From the NCBI RefSeq assembly GCF_021284745.1, contig NZ_CP089925.1, positions 1,549,001 to 1,613,000 on the forward strand: 64,000 nucleotides of DNA, given 5' to 3'. Source of the stretch: Lysobacter sp. KIS68-7 (GTDB lineage Bacteria; Pseudomonadota; Gammaproteobacteria; Xanthomonadales; Xanthomonadaceae). Position 1 is the stretch's first letter. Every line of letters starts with the position of its first letter. Positions 18,942-28,874 of the stretch are shown here, piece by piece. The position numbers were made by a program, and so were the translations under genes. The notes beneath the pieces are model-generated. The model saw only the letters and a list, made by a program, of their open reading frames with translations. It was not told the origin of the DNA and searched no databases.

Positions 18942-19549
18942 CGGAATTCCTCCAGCTTCGCCTGCAAGGTCTCGCGGGCGCGGAACAAATGGGTCTTGAC
19001 CGAACCTTCGCTGCAGCCCATCACGCGCGCGGTCGTCGCGACGTCGAGCTGTTCCAGCACGCGCAACGTGAAGGCTTCACGCTGGCGGGCGGGCAGGGCG
19101 GCCAGTGCAGCGGCGATGCGCGCATAGGCCTCCCGGTTTTCGTGGCTGCGCGCGGGGTCGCTGCCGGGGTGCACCGAGGGCGCGACTTCGGTCCAGTCGA
19201 TCGCGTCTTCGTCCTCGTGCGCCATCTGCGGGCGCAGCCAGCGCAGTCGGAACGTGCGCCGCCGCTGCACGTCGATGACGCGGCTGCGCAGGATGCTCCA
19301 GAACAGCGGCGTCCATTCCGCCGCCGGCCGGTCGCGGTAGCCGAGCATCTTCAGCATCGCGTCCTGGACGGCGTCCAGCGCATCCTCGCGATGGCGCAGG
19401 CCGAGCTCGGCGAAGCGGAACGCGCGCGGGCCGATCCCGTCGAGGAAGGCGTCCAGCGTCGAGGGCCCCACGCCCGCCAGGGACGATGCGGCTTCCAGCG
19501 CTGGGCTGGCCTGCGGCGGGGCGTCGGTGTCGGTCACGCGCTGGAGCAT
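18938..19549 (-). CDS. RNA polymerase sigma-70 family factor (ECF type)
   Basis: A 203-residue protein with sigma region 2 (H-R-E-D-A-L-D-A-V-Q-D-A-M-L-K-M-L, about residues 52-68, and W-S-I-L-R-S-R-V-I-D) and region 4 (L-P-A-R-Q-R-E-A-F-T-L-R-V ... T-A-R-V-M-G-C-S-E-G-S-V-K-T-H-L-F-R-A), the normal ECF layout. The ATG at 19549 is used; a GTG at 19537 is an alternative and neither has a clear Shine-Dalgarno. It is divergent from pntA2, whose leader starts about 100 bases away. With the membrane protein and DUF3106 gene it forms a compact envelope-stress-like cassette. Confidence 0.88.
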   Translation of the reverse strand: MLQRVTDTDAPPQASPALEAASSLAGVGPSTLDAFLDGIGPRAFRFAELGLRHREDALDAVQDAMLKMLGYRDRPAAEWTPLFWSILRSRVIDVQRRRTFRLRWLRPQMAHEDEDAIDWTEVAPSVHPGSDPARSHENREAYARIAAALAALPARQREAFTLRVLEQLDVATTARVMGCSEGSVKTHLFRARETLQAKLEEFR

Positions 19550-19646
19550 AGCCGGGAGGAACGCGTCCCCGCGGCCCGGGTTGACCGCCCGCCCGCAGGA
19601 TTCATCAATCGTTATGATGCGGGGACACGACTTCAGGGACGGGCGC

Positions 19647-19946
19647 ATGGCGGACGGGTTCGTGGTGCTCTACATCTTCATGCTGGCGGCCATCGCGGGC
19701 CACGTGATCATTTCCCGGGTCCCGGTGATCCTGCACACGCCCCTGATGTCGGGCTCCAACTTCATCCACGGCATCGTGCTCATCGGTGCGATGGTGGTGC
19801 TCGGGCACGCCGACACCACGCTGGAGAAGGCCATCGGCTTCGTCGCGGTGCTGCTCGGCGCCGGCAACGCCGCCGGCGGCTACGTGGTGACCGAACGCAT
19901 GCTCGAAATGTTCAAGTCGAGCCGCAAGCCGGGGGCGAAGTCGTGA
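19647..19946 (+). CDS. NAD(P) transhydrogenase subunit alpha, part 2 (membrane domain)
   Basis: A 99-residue membrane protein with three hydrophobic helices (F-V-V-L-Y-I-F-M-L-A, F-I-H-G-I-V-L-I-G-A-M-V-V-L and K-A-I-G-F-V-A-V-L-L-G-A-G-N-A-A-G-G-Y-V-V-T-E-R-M-L), the short PntA2/PntAB subunit. It pairs with PntB to form the proton channel. It overlaps pntB by one base (TGATG). A TATGAT at 19613-19618 could be its -10 element. The first part of the split alpha subunit is at 16959. Confidence 0.93.
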   Translation: MADGFVVLYIFMLAAIAGHVIISRVPVILHTPLMSGSNFIHGIVLIGAMVVLGHADTTLEKAIGFVAVLLGAGNAAGGYVVTERMLEMFKSSRKPGAKS

Positions 19947-21376
19947 TGCCGGCGAACATCGCGGTCCTCATCGCCGCCACCAGTTACTTCGTCGCCGCCA
20001 CGCTGTTCCTGCTGGGCCTGCAGCGCATGGCCTCGCCGGTCACCGCGCGCAGCGGCATCCAGTGGGCGGGCATCGGCATGGTGCTCGCGACCGTCGCAAC
20101 CTTCGTGTTGCCCGGGCTGCAGAACATGGCGCTGATCGTCGTCGCGCTCGTCATCGGCGTCGCCGGTGCCTGGGTGTGGGGCAAGAAGGTCGCCATCACC
20201 GACATGCCGCAGATGGTCGCGCTGTTCAACGGCATGGGCGGTGGTTCGGCCGCGGCGATCGGTGCGGTGGAACTGCTGCGGCTCAATGGCGGGATGGAGC
20301 AGGCTTCGACCCTGCACGTCGGCCTCGCCGTCGTCGGTGCGTTGATCGGCGCGGTCTCGCTCACCGGTTCGGTGATCGCGTGGGCGAAGCTCGACGGGCG
20401 CATGGACAAGCGCTACACCTTCCCCGCGCAACAGGCGGTCAATGCCCTGGTGTTCGTCGCCGCCGTGGTGCTCGGCGCGATCGCCGTGTACGCCTTGGTG
20501 ACGCCGGGTGCGATGACCTTGCAGGCGACGACGGTAGCAATAGTCGCGTTCTTCGCCGCCGCGCTCCTGCTCGGCGTGCTCATGACCCTGCCCATCGGTG
20601 GCGCGGACATGCCCGTCGTCATCTCGCTCTACAACGCGTTCACCGGCCTGGCCGTCGCCTTCGAAGGCTACGTGCTCGGCAACCAGGCGCTGATCATCGC
20701 CGGCACCATGGTCGGCGCGGCCGGCATGTTGCTCACGCGCCTGATGGCCAAGGCGATGAACCGCAAGATCACCAACGTGCTGTTCTCCAACTTCGGGGGC
20801 GGTGGCCAGTCGGCGCAGGAAATCGCGGGGACGCAGAAGCCGATCGAAGCCGGTGATGTCGCCGCGATGATGGCCTTCGCCGAACGCGTGGTGATCGTGC
20901 CCGGCTACGGCATGGCCGTCGCGCAGGCGCAGCACAAGATCTGGGAACTCACGCAACGGCTGATGGAGCGGGGCGTGAAGGTGAAGTTCGCGATCCATCC
21001 GGTCGCGGGCCGCATGCCCGGCCACATGAACGTGCTGCTCGCCGAAGCCGGCGTGCCCTACGACCTCATCGCCGACATGGACGACATCAACCCCGAGTTC
21101 CCCAATACCGACGTCTCGCTGGTCATCGGCGCGAACGACGTGGTGAACCCGGTGGCGAAGACCGATCCGGCCTCACCGATCTACGGAATGCCGATCCTCG
21201 ACGTGAACCAGAGCAAGCACACCATCGTGATCAAGCGCGGCAAGGGCACGGGGTTTGCGGGCATCGAGAATGCACTCTTCTACGCCGACAACACCCGCAT
21301 GCTCTACGGCGACGGCGCGGAGATGGCGAGCGCGCTGGTGAGCGAGCTGAAGGCGCTGGACGGCGGCGGTCACTGA
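19946..21376 (+). CDS. pntB: NAD(P) transhydrogenase subunit beta
   Basis: A 476-residue integral membrane subunit with about nine helices in the first 280 residues and the NADP(H)-binding domain III at the C-terminus (V-P-G-Y-G-M-A-V-A-Q-A-Q-H, then G-A-N-D-V-V-N-P and G-Y-A-like loop regions). It binds NADP(H) and with the alpha subunits couples hydride transfer to proton entry. The ATG at 19946 overlaps the pntA2 stop (TGATG); a GTG directly before it is a weaker alternative. The 3' end overlaps the convergent minus-strand membrane gene by seven bases. Confidence 0.96.
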   Translation: MPANIAVLIAATSYFVAATLFLLGLQRMASPVTARSGIQWAGIGMVLATVATFVLPGLQNMALIVVALVIGVAGAWVWGKKVAITDMPQMVALFNGMGGGSAAAIGAVELLRLNGGMEQASTLHVGLAVVGALIGAVSLTGSVIAWAKLDGRMDKRYTFPAQQAVNALVFVAAVVLGAIAVYALVTPGAMTLQATTVAIVAFFAAALLLGVLMTLPIGGADMPVVISLYNAFTGLAVAFEGYVLGNQALIIAGTMVGAAGMLLTRLMAKAMNRKITNVLFSNFGGGGQSAQEIAGTQKPIEAGDVAAMMAFAERVVIVPGYGMAVAQAQHKIWELTQRLMERGVKVKFAIHPVAGRMPGHMNVLLAEAGVPYDLIADMDDINPEFPNTDVSLVIGANDVVNPVAKTDPASPIYGMPILDVNQSKHTIVIKRGKGTGFAGIENALFYADNTRMLYGDGAEMASALVSELKALDGGGH

Positions 21377-21852
21377 AGCCGTAGCGCACGCCGCGCGAAG
21401 AACGCGCAGGCGATGCCGATGAGCACGTGCACCACGAGACTCGCCATCGCCCAGGCCAGGTGGAACTTCGATGGCCCGCCTGCGGCCGAGAGCGGCACCA
21501 CGACGTAGGTCATCACGCAGTAAAGGAAGAACCCGTACAGCGCGCCCCAGCGCCACGGCTCCCGAACCAGCGTCGGCAGCCGCGTCGAAACCAGCGCGTA
21601 CGCCAGCACGAAGCACGTGGCGATGAAGTAATGCGCAATGCCGCCGATGGCGGCGCTGCGCAAGCCGCCTTCGAAACTCGCTTCGCCCAACAGCCCCGAT
21701 CCGATCGACTGGAAGATGCGGATCGGCGGCACGTGGGCGGCGATGGCCCACCACGTGCAGGCGAAGACGAGATCGAAGGTGCCCACCGCGACCCCGCCCA
21801 TGAGCACGTGGGGAAGACGGAGCCGCGGTGGGGAGAACGTCGTTGCATTCAT
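21370..21852 (-). CDS. Four-helix membrane protein A (paralogue of the 22406 gene)
   Basis: A 160-residue inner membrane protein with four predicted helices (about residues 15-40, 65-87, 100-122 and 132-152). Between helices 1 and 2 it carries P-P-I-R-I-F-Q-S-I-G-S-G-L-L-G, a motif shared with the protein at 22406 (P-P-I-R-I-A-Q-G-I-A-G-W-V-L-G), and the helix pattern matches throughout, so the two are paralogues. I do not recognise a named family. The ATG at 21852 overlaps the stop of the secreted-protein gene by four bases, fixing the start and indicating coupling. It converges with pntB, overlapping it by seven bases. Confidence 0.75.
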   Translation of the reverse strand: MNATTFSPPRLRLPHVLMGGVAVGTFDLVFACTWWAIAAHVPPIRIFQSIGSGLLGEASFEGGLRSAAIGGIAHYFIATCFVLAYALVSTRLPTLVREPWRWGALYGFFLYCVMTYVVVPLSAAGGPSKFHLAWAMASLVVHVLIGIACAFFARRALRLQ

Positions 21853-22304
21853 GGCAGGCACAAGGTTCCCGTGACGGAGGTGGTGACGATGCCCGGCACG
21901 CGCACGCCGTTGACGAAGAAGTCGCCCGTGGCGCCCGCATACTCCCCGGTGCCTTCGACGACGTGCTGGTGCGCGGTCACCATGTTCGGCACGTTCATGC
22001 CGGTTTCGCGCATCGAGATCGTGCCGGTGGGCAGGCGGTACTGGAACGGGCCGCTGTAGGGCAACGAACCCGGCGAGGTCGGCAGCGCGGTGCCCACGCT
22101 GTCGGCCTTGAAGTGCGTGGTGCCGCGCAGGCCGTGGTTGCCGTCGACCACGCCGAGGAAGCAGAAGGACTCACCGGCGTCGCAGCCTTCGGTCACGCGC
22201 ATCTCGACCATGTCGGCGTGGATGGATTTGCAGTTGTCCGCGTGCGCGCCCAGCGAGAGCGAAGCGAGCGGCAAGGCGAGCAACAAGGAACGGACAAGCG
22301 TCAT
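21849..22304 (-). CDS. Secreted protein, possible dirigent/allene-oxide-cyclase-like barrel
   Basis: A 151-residue exported protein with a clear signal peptide (M-T-L-V-R-S-L-L-L-A-L-P-L-A-S-L-S-L, cleavage after A-H-A). The mature part has four cysteines near positions 23, 38, 44 and the C-terminus, and an E-G-T-G-E-Y-A-G-A-T-G-D-F segment that recalls the (G/E)-G-T-G-x-(F/Y)-x-G-A-x-G signature of the dirigent/allene oxide cyclase barrel fold. The family link is suggestive only. GGGAG lies seven bases before the start. It sits between the two paralogous membrane genes in one operon. Confidence 0.65.
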   Translation of the reverse strand: MTLVRSLLLALPLASLSLGAHADNCKSIHADMVEMRVTEGCDAGESFCFLGVVDGNHGLRGTTHFKADSVGTALPTSPGSLPYSGPFQYRLPTGTISMRETGMNVPNMVTAHQHVVEGTGEYAGATGDFFVNGVRVPGIVTTSVTGTLCLP

Positions 22305-22405
22305 GTCGATCTCCCGATCCGGCGGTGGGGTCGCCGGTGGAAGGCATGCTCGTGAGGGGATCGGTCGCACGCGAGCGCCGCTTGCGTGCAACGTGATGGA
22401 ACCAA

Positions 22406-22918
22406 TCAGCGCAAAGCGGTCCGTGCGCGTGCGATCGCCGCGCAGCCCAGGCCGATGCCTGCGTACGCTGCCAGGCACGCGATCGTCCACGACAAGGGTG
22501 CTTGCGTCGGCAGCGAGGCCGCGGAGAAATTCGGCAACACGACTTTGAACAACAGCGCGTACATCACGAGGCCATAGGCGATGCCGGCGATCAACACGTG
22601 CGCGTGCAGTCGCGGCCAGCGCGTCGTCAACCGCAAGTAACCGGCGACCATCGCGGAGACGATGGCGGCATACAACGCAAGCCCGGCGAGTGCGGTCGCG
22701 ATGCCACCGGCGCGCGCTTCCTGCGAGCCCAGCACCCAACCGGCAATGCCCTGCGCGATGCGGATCGGCGGCAGGCCGCTGTGCAGCGACCAATACAGCG
22801 CCGCGAAGGCCAGGTCCGCGAACCCGAGCGCGATACCGCCGCCGGCGACCCAGGCCCAGGCGGGGAGCGGGCGTGCCACGGGCCGCGGATGGGCGTTGGC
22901 ATGGGCGAGCACGTGCAT
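22406..22918 (-). CDS. Four-helix membrane protein B (paralogue of the 21370 gene)
   Basis: A 170-residue membrane protein with four helices (W-V-A-G-G-G-I-A-L-G-F-A-D-L-A-F; L-A-L-Y-A-A-I-V-S-A-M-V; L-I-A-G-I-A-Y-G-L-V-M-Y-A-L-L-F-K-V; I-A-C-L-A-A-Y-A-G-I-G-L-G-C). The P-P-I-R-I motif and helix order match the protein at 21370. The ATG at 22918 has a strong GGAGG six bases upstream, which rules out longer frames. It is the promoter-proximal gene of the minus-strand trio and diverges from the MocR regulator; the four-half-site operator lies in between. Function unknown. Confidence 0.75.
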   Translation of the reverse strand: MHVLAHANAHPRPVARPLPAWAWVAGGGIALGFADLAFAALYWSLHSGLPPIRIAQGIAGWVLGSQEARAGGIATALAGLALYAAIVSAMVAGYLRLTTRWPRLHAHVLIAGIAYGLVMYALLFKVVLPNFSAASLPTQAPLSWTIACLAAYAGIGLGCAAIARARTALR

Positions 22919-22939
22919 CGGAACCTCCGGGCAGCGCAG

Positions 22940-23011
22940 GATTGGCCTCATCAAACGCCCGCGGATTGGCACTGGCAAGGGCCAATCGAGGTGGGCGGAA
23001 TAGGGCCAATC
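22940..23011. promoter_or_regulatory. Symmetric MocR/PdxR-type operator with four half-sites
   Basis: Two direct GATTGGC(C) copies at 22940-22947 and 22964-22970 face two GGCCAATC copies at 22980-22987 and 23004-23011. The repeats in each pair are spaced exactly 24 bases apart, and the two pairs form a dyad centred near 22975. It fills the space between the divergent membrane gene and the mocR gene. MocR regulators are known to bind repeated half-sites near their own promoters, so this is probably the target of the adjacent regulator. Confidence 0.7.
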
Positions 23012-23034
23012 GCTGCAGCCCCTGGAGAGACGCG

Positions 23035-24474
23035 ATGCACCTGCAACTCGATGGCCGCGGGCCGCTGCATGCCCAGCTCACCCGCGCGCTGAAGGTCGCG
23101 CTGGCGCACGGCCGCGCCGGGCAAGGCGCCAAACTGCCGCCGACCCGCGCTCTGGCCCGCGACCTGGGGCTGTCGCGCAACACCGTGCTCACCGCCTACG
23201 AGCAATTGCGCGCGGAAGGGTTCATGGAAGCGCGCGTGGGTTCGGGCAGCTTCGTGACCTCGCCGCTGCTGGCCGAAGCGGCGAACGACGCGCAACCCAT
23301 GGTCGCGCCGCCCCAGACGGCCTATGCGCGACGGGCCCGCGAGATCCACGATCCCGCATGGTTGGGCCGCAGCCAGCCGGCCGGGATCCGCTATTCCTTC
23401 CAATACGGCCTGCCGCTGGTGAATCCCGCGCTGACCACCGCGTGGGCGCGCGAACTCGCGCGCGCGGCGGCCTACACCGCGCCCAACTATCCGGATGCAC
23501 AAGGCTTGCCCGCCTTGCGCGAAGCGATCTGCGATTACCTGGCGCGCCGCCGCGGCGTGCAGGCCGCGCCCGAGGATGTGCTGATCGTGTCGGGCACGCA
23601 GCAGGCGGTGTCCTTGTCGGCGCGCGTCCTGCTCGAGCCCGGCGACCTTGCGGTGGTGGAAGAACCGCAGTATTTCGCGCTGCGCCAGATCCTGCAGATC
23701 CACGGCGCGCGCGTGCATGGTGTGGATGTCGACAACGACGGCCTGCTGCCCGACCGCATGCCGAAGGAATCGCCGCGCATGGTGTGCGTGACGCCCTCGC
23801 ACCAGTTCCCGAGCGGCGCCGTGCTGTCGCTGCAACGTCGCCTGGAGTTGCTGCAGTACGCGCGTCGCCACGACACCTGGATCCTCGAGGACGACTACGA
23901 CGGCGAATTCCGCTACGACAGCAAACCGCTCGCGGCGCTGCGTTCGCTCGATCGCGACGGACGCGTGCTGTATGTCGGCACGTTCTCGAAAACCTTGTTC
24001 CCGTCCTTGCGCCTGGGTTACGTGGTCATGCCCACCGCGCTGCGCCGCGATCTCGTGACCGCGAAGTGGGCGCAGGACTTCGGCAGCTCAGCGATCGAAC
24101 AAGCTGCGCTCGCGCACTTCATGCAATCCGGCGGATTCGAACGCCACCTGCGGCGCAGTGCGCGCACGCTGTTGGAGCGTCGCGCAGCCTTGCTCGAAGG
24201 CCTGCATGCCATCAGCCAGGGGCGCCTGGAGATCGCCGACTCGCACGCCGGGATGCACCTGGTGGTGTGGCTGCGCGGGAAGAAGAACGCCGACCTCGAT
24301 GCGATCCTCGCGTTTGCGCAGCGCCTCGGCCTCGGCTTGCACACAATCCGGCCGCATTACCTGCGCACGCCGGAACGCGCGGGATTGTTGATGGGGTATT
24401 GCGGCCTGTCCGTTGCGCAGATCCGCGAAGCGATGCCCTTGTTCGCGCGCGTGCTAGACGCGGCGCACGCCTAG
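23035..24474 (+). CDS. MocR/PdxR-type GntR-family regulator with aminotransferase-like domain
   Basis: A 479-residue fusion of an N-terminal GntR winged helix (residues 1-75: K-L-P-P-T-R-A-L-A-R-D-L-G-L-S-R-N-T-V, E-G-F-M-E-A-R-V-G-S-G-S-F-V) and a fold-type I aminotransferase domain. The PLP site is visible: D-D-Y-D-G-E-F-R-Y and the Schiff-base lysine in G-T-F-S-K-T-L-F-P-S-L-R-L-G-Y. Such proteins sense PLP or its adducts with amines. The classic PdxR controls PLP synthase genes, but no pdxST is next to it here; its likely targets are itself and the divergent membrane-protein operon. GGAGAG lies six bases before the ATG. Confidence 0.93.
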   Translation: MHLQLDGRGPLHAQLTRALKVALAHGRAGQGAKLPPTRALARDLGLSRNTVLTAYEQLRAEGFMEARVGSGSFVTSPLLAEAANDAQPMVAPPQTAYARRAREIHDPAWLGRSQPAGIRYSFQYGLPLVNPALTTAWARELARAAAYTAPNYPDAQGLPALREAICDYLARRRGVQAAPEDVLIVSGTQQAVSLSARVLLEPGDLAVVEEPQYFALRQILQIHGARVHGVDVDNDGLLPDRMPKESPRMVCVTPSHQFPSGAVLSLQRRLELLQYARRHDTWILEDDYDGEFRYDSKPLAALRSLDRDGRVLYVGTFSKTLFPSLRLGYVVMPTALRRDLVTAKWAQDFGSSAIEQAALAHFMQSGGFERHLRRSARTLLERRAALLEGLHAISQGRLEIADSHAGMHLVVWLRGKKNADLDAILAFAQRLGLGLHTIRPHYLRTPERAGLLMGYCGLSVAQIREAMPLFARVLDAAHA

Positions 24475-24908
24475 CGCGAGGCGAAGGCCGCCACGACAAG
24501 ACCGAGGAAGAGCATCGCCAGGTCGGTCGTCGTATTCGCCAGCGCACTGAGGGTCCACGCCAGCGAAGGCCCCAGGCGCATCGCGGTTTCGACGAAGCCC
24601 ATGCCCATCATCCCGGCCAGGTGCGCGGACACGATGCCCCAGTGCGCGAGCGCGATCGCCGCTGCGGCGGCGCACACGCCCGCCGCCATCCGCAGGCCGC
24701 CGCGCGGGGCGCCCGCCAGCCGGAGCAGCCAGGCCGCATCGAGCCCGGCGACCAGCGACATCCAGGCGCACTGCGAGCCCGTGACCATCGAGACCGCCAC
24801 CCAGGCCGCGGCCACGCCGGTGCTCCCCAGCAGGAGGAGGAGGACGGCGAACCACGGAAACGAGCGGCCATCCTGCGGCACGCCGGGTGGCATCGGGGGC
24901 TGCGACAT
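24471..24908 (-). CDS. Hypothetical multi-pass membrane protein
   Basis: A 145-residue protein with a short Pro-rich cytoplasmic start (M-S-Q-P-P-M-P-P-G-V-P) and four hydrophobic segments, beginning F-A-V-L-L-L-L-L-G-S-T-G-V-A-A-A-W-V. I do not recognise a family. The ATG at 24908 has GGGAG six bases upstream, so the longer open frame is not used. Its stop codon overlaps the stop of the convergent mocR gene. Confidence 0.65.
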   Translation of the reverse strand: MSQPPMPPGVPQDGRSFPWFAVLLLLLGSTGVAAAWVAVSMVTGSQCAWMSLVAGLDAAWLLRLAGAPRGGLRMAAGVCAAAAAIALAHWGIVSAHLAGMMGMGFVETAMRLGPSLAWTLSALANTTTDLAMLFLGLVVAAFASR

Positions 24909-25003
24909 CGGGGGCTCCCTGCGGGGTCGCACAGCATACCGGGGCCCGTGCCCGTAAAATGCGCGGACTTGCGACGCTACGCGCGCGCCCCCACTTCCCA
25001 CGC

Positions 25004-25555
25004 ATGTATTCCCGCAGCAGCGAACCCGTCCGCTTCGAACGCGATTGCGACGTCGTCCTCGTCCCGCAGGGCGAGGCCGTGACCTTGCCCGCGGGCAGCA
25101 TCGGCTACATCACCCAGGCCCTCGGTGGCAGTTACACCGTGTTCGTCGAAGGCAACCTGTTCCGCGTCGCGGGCAAGGATGCGGACGCGATCGGCAAGGA
25201 ACCGCCGGAGCCGCTCGAGTTGTCGGCCGGCGCCAGCGACGAAGAAGTCGAGAAGCTGGTGTGGAAGCAGTTGCGCACGTGCTTCGACCCCGAGATCCCG
25301 ATCAACGTCGTCGACCTCGGCCTGGTGTACGAGGCGTCGGTGAAGAAGCGCGAGGACGGCACGCGTGAAGTCGAAGTGCGCATGACGCTCACGGCGCCTG
25401 CGTGCGGCATGGGCGACATCCTCGTCGACGACGTGCGCAGCAAGCTGGAACTGATTCCGACGGTGACCGAAGCCGACGTCGAACTCGTGTTCGACCCGCC
25501 ATGGAACCGCATGATGATGTCCGAGGCCGCGCGCCTCGAAACCGGGATGCTTTAA
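25004..25555 (+). CDS. sufT: Putative Fe-S cluster assembly protein SufT (DUF59/MIP18)
   Basis: A 183-residue protein. An N-terminal beta-rich part (G-S-I-G-Y-I-T-Q-A-L-G-G-S-Y-T-V, about 30-60) is followed by the DUF59 domain with C-F-D-P-E-I-P-I-N-V-V-D-L-G-L-V-Y, T-L-T-A-P-A-C-G-M-G and F-D-P-P-W-N-R-M-M-M-S-E-A-A-R-L-E-T-G-M-L, the exact tail of SufT. The two conserved cysteines of the DUF59 domain are present. It helps mature Fe-S proteins. A TAAAAT at 24955-24960 is a possible -10 element. It converges with the asparaginase-like gene, overlapping by four bases. Confidence 0.9.
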   Translation: MYSRSSEPVRFERDCDVVLVPQGEAVTLPAGSIGYITQALGGSYTVFVEGNLFRVAGKDADAIGKEPPEPLELSAGASDEEVEKLVWKQLRTCFDPEIPINVVDLGLVYEASVKKREDGTREVEVRMTLTAPACGMGDILVDDVRSKLELIPTVTEADVELVFDPPWNRMMMSEAARLETGML

Positions 25556-26037
25556 GTCTCTTCGAACCGGTTTGCGTGCACGTTCTTGCGCACCTTGTGG
25601 ATGTCCCACACCCGCCCGTTCATCGCGATGTAGACACCCGGCGGCAGGCATTGCACCGCGCCCACCGCCGTGCCGACATTGAATTCCGCATCCGACCCGC
25701 GGAAGCGCGCGGGACTCAGCGCGCCCGTGAGCACGATGGTGCGATCGGTCAGCGATTCGAGCACGAGCGCGGTTTCCACCATCGTGTCGGTGCCGTGCGT
25801 CACCAGCACGTGCTTGGCAGGCTGCGCGGCGATCGTGGCGCGGATCAACTCGCGGTCTTCGGCCGTGATGTGCAGCGAATCCTTGCGGATGATCGGGATC
25901 ACGTTGAACTGGAAGGCGACGCCGAGTTCGCGGAGGATCCCGCCGATCTGCGGCTCGCCGATCTGGTAGTCCGACTTGTCGTCGAAGTAGATCTTGTCGA
26001 TCGTGCCGCCGGTGGTGACGATGCAGAGCTGGTCCAT
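25552..26037 (-). CDS. Single-domain asparaginase-like protein
   Basis: A 161-residue protein made only of the N-terminal asparaginase/glutaminase domain. Both threonine motifs are present: T-T-G-G-T-I-D-K (nucleophile) and T-H-G-T-D-T-M (second catalytic Thr-Asp pair). Classical asparaginases are about 330 residues with a C-terminal domain that completes the tetramer; it is missing here and there is no sign of a frameshift, so this is a genuine short form, as also found in other Gammaproteobacteria. Activity is uncertain. A consensus TATAAT lies on the minus strand (26051-26046), so close to the ATG that the mRNA may have almost no leader. Confidence 0.85.
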   Translation of the reverse strand: MDQLCIVTTGGTIDKIYFDDKSDYQIGEPQIGGILRELGVAFQFNVIPIIRKDSLHITAEDRELIRATIAAQPAKHVLVTHGTDTMVETALVLESLTDRTIVLTGALSPARFRGSDAEFNVGTAVGAVQCLPPGVYIAMNGRVWDIHKVRKNVHANRFEET

Positions 26038-26057
26038 GGGCGCGGATTATAAGTGCG

Positions 26058-28295
<2,238 letters not shown>

Positions 28296-28300
28296 TGCAA

Positions 28301-28873
28301 ATGCGTTCCCGCCTGTCCCCCGTCGCACTCGCGTGCGTGCTCGCCTTGTCGGCTTGCAACGCGCCGAAGCCGCCTGCCAACGAAAGCACCACGCCTGCCG
28401 CCGCTGCAACGCCGCCCAAGGCCGCCGAAGCCGCGCCTTCGGCCACGCAGGATTTCCCCACACTGGCCATCGATACCGTCGATGGCAAGCGCTTCGACCT
28501 CGCCCAACATCGCGGCAAGTGGGTCGTCGTGAATTTCTGGGCAACGTGGTGCTCGCCGTGCCTGAAGGAAATGCCGGCGCTGTCCGCGCTCGACACGATG
28601 CGCGAACACATCGACGTCGTCGGCCTGGCCTACGAGGACACGACGCTCAAGGAAATGCAGGCCTTCCTGAAAAAGCACCCGGTGTCGTATCCAATCGCGC
28701 TCGTCGATGTGTATTCGCCGCCGAAGGATTTCGAAACACCTGCAGGCCTGCCGACGACCTGGCTGATCGCGCCGGACGGCAAGGTGACCAAGCGCTTCAT
28801 CGGCCCGGTGGAAGTGCACGACATCGAAGCGGCGATCGCCGCCGCCGGCGGGCCGAAGCCAGGCGCCGGCTGA
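28301..28873 (+). CDS. TlpA/ResA-like thioredoxin lipoprotein
   Basis: A 190-residue protein with a lipoprotein signal (lipobox L-S-A-C19), a Pro/Ala/Thr-rich linker (20-48) and a thioredoxin-fold domain with the redox site W83-C84-S-P-C87. It is likely a membrane-anchored disulfide reductase in the periplasm, possibly for cytochrome c maturation. GGAG at 28289-28292 suits the ATG at 28301; the ATG at 28295 overlaps the previous stop and is too close to that site. The tight spacing suggests an operon with the YihY and acylphosphatase genes. Confidence 0.88.
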   Translation: MRSRLSPVALACVLALSACNAPKPPANESTTPAAAATPPKAAEAAPSATQDFPTLAIDTVDGKRFDLAQHRGKWVVVNFWATWCSPCLKEMPALSALDTMREHIDVVGLAYEDTTLKEMQAFLKKHPVSYPIALVDVYSPPKDFETPAGLPTTWLIAPDGKVTKRFIGPVEVHDIEAAIAAAGGPKPGAG

Positions 28874-28874
28874 C

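Noticed and set aside
19581-19618. TTGACC and TATGAT upstream of pntA2 as a sigma-70 promoter
   Set aside because: The hexamers are separated by 26 bases, far from the usual 16-19, so they cannot be one promoter; only the -10-like element was mentioned.
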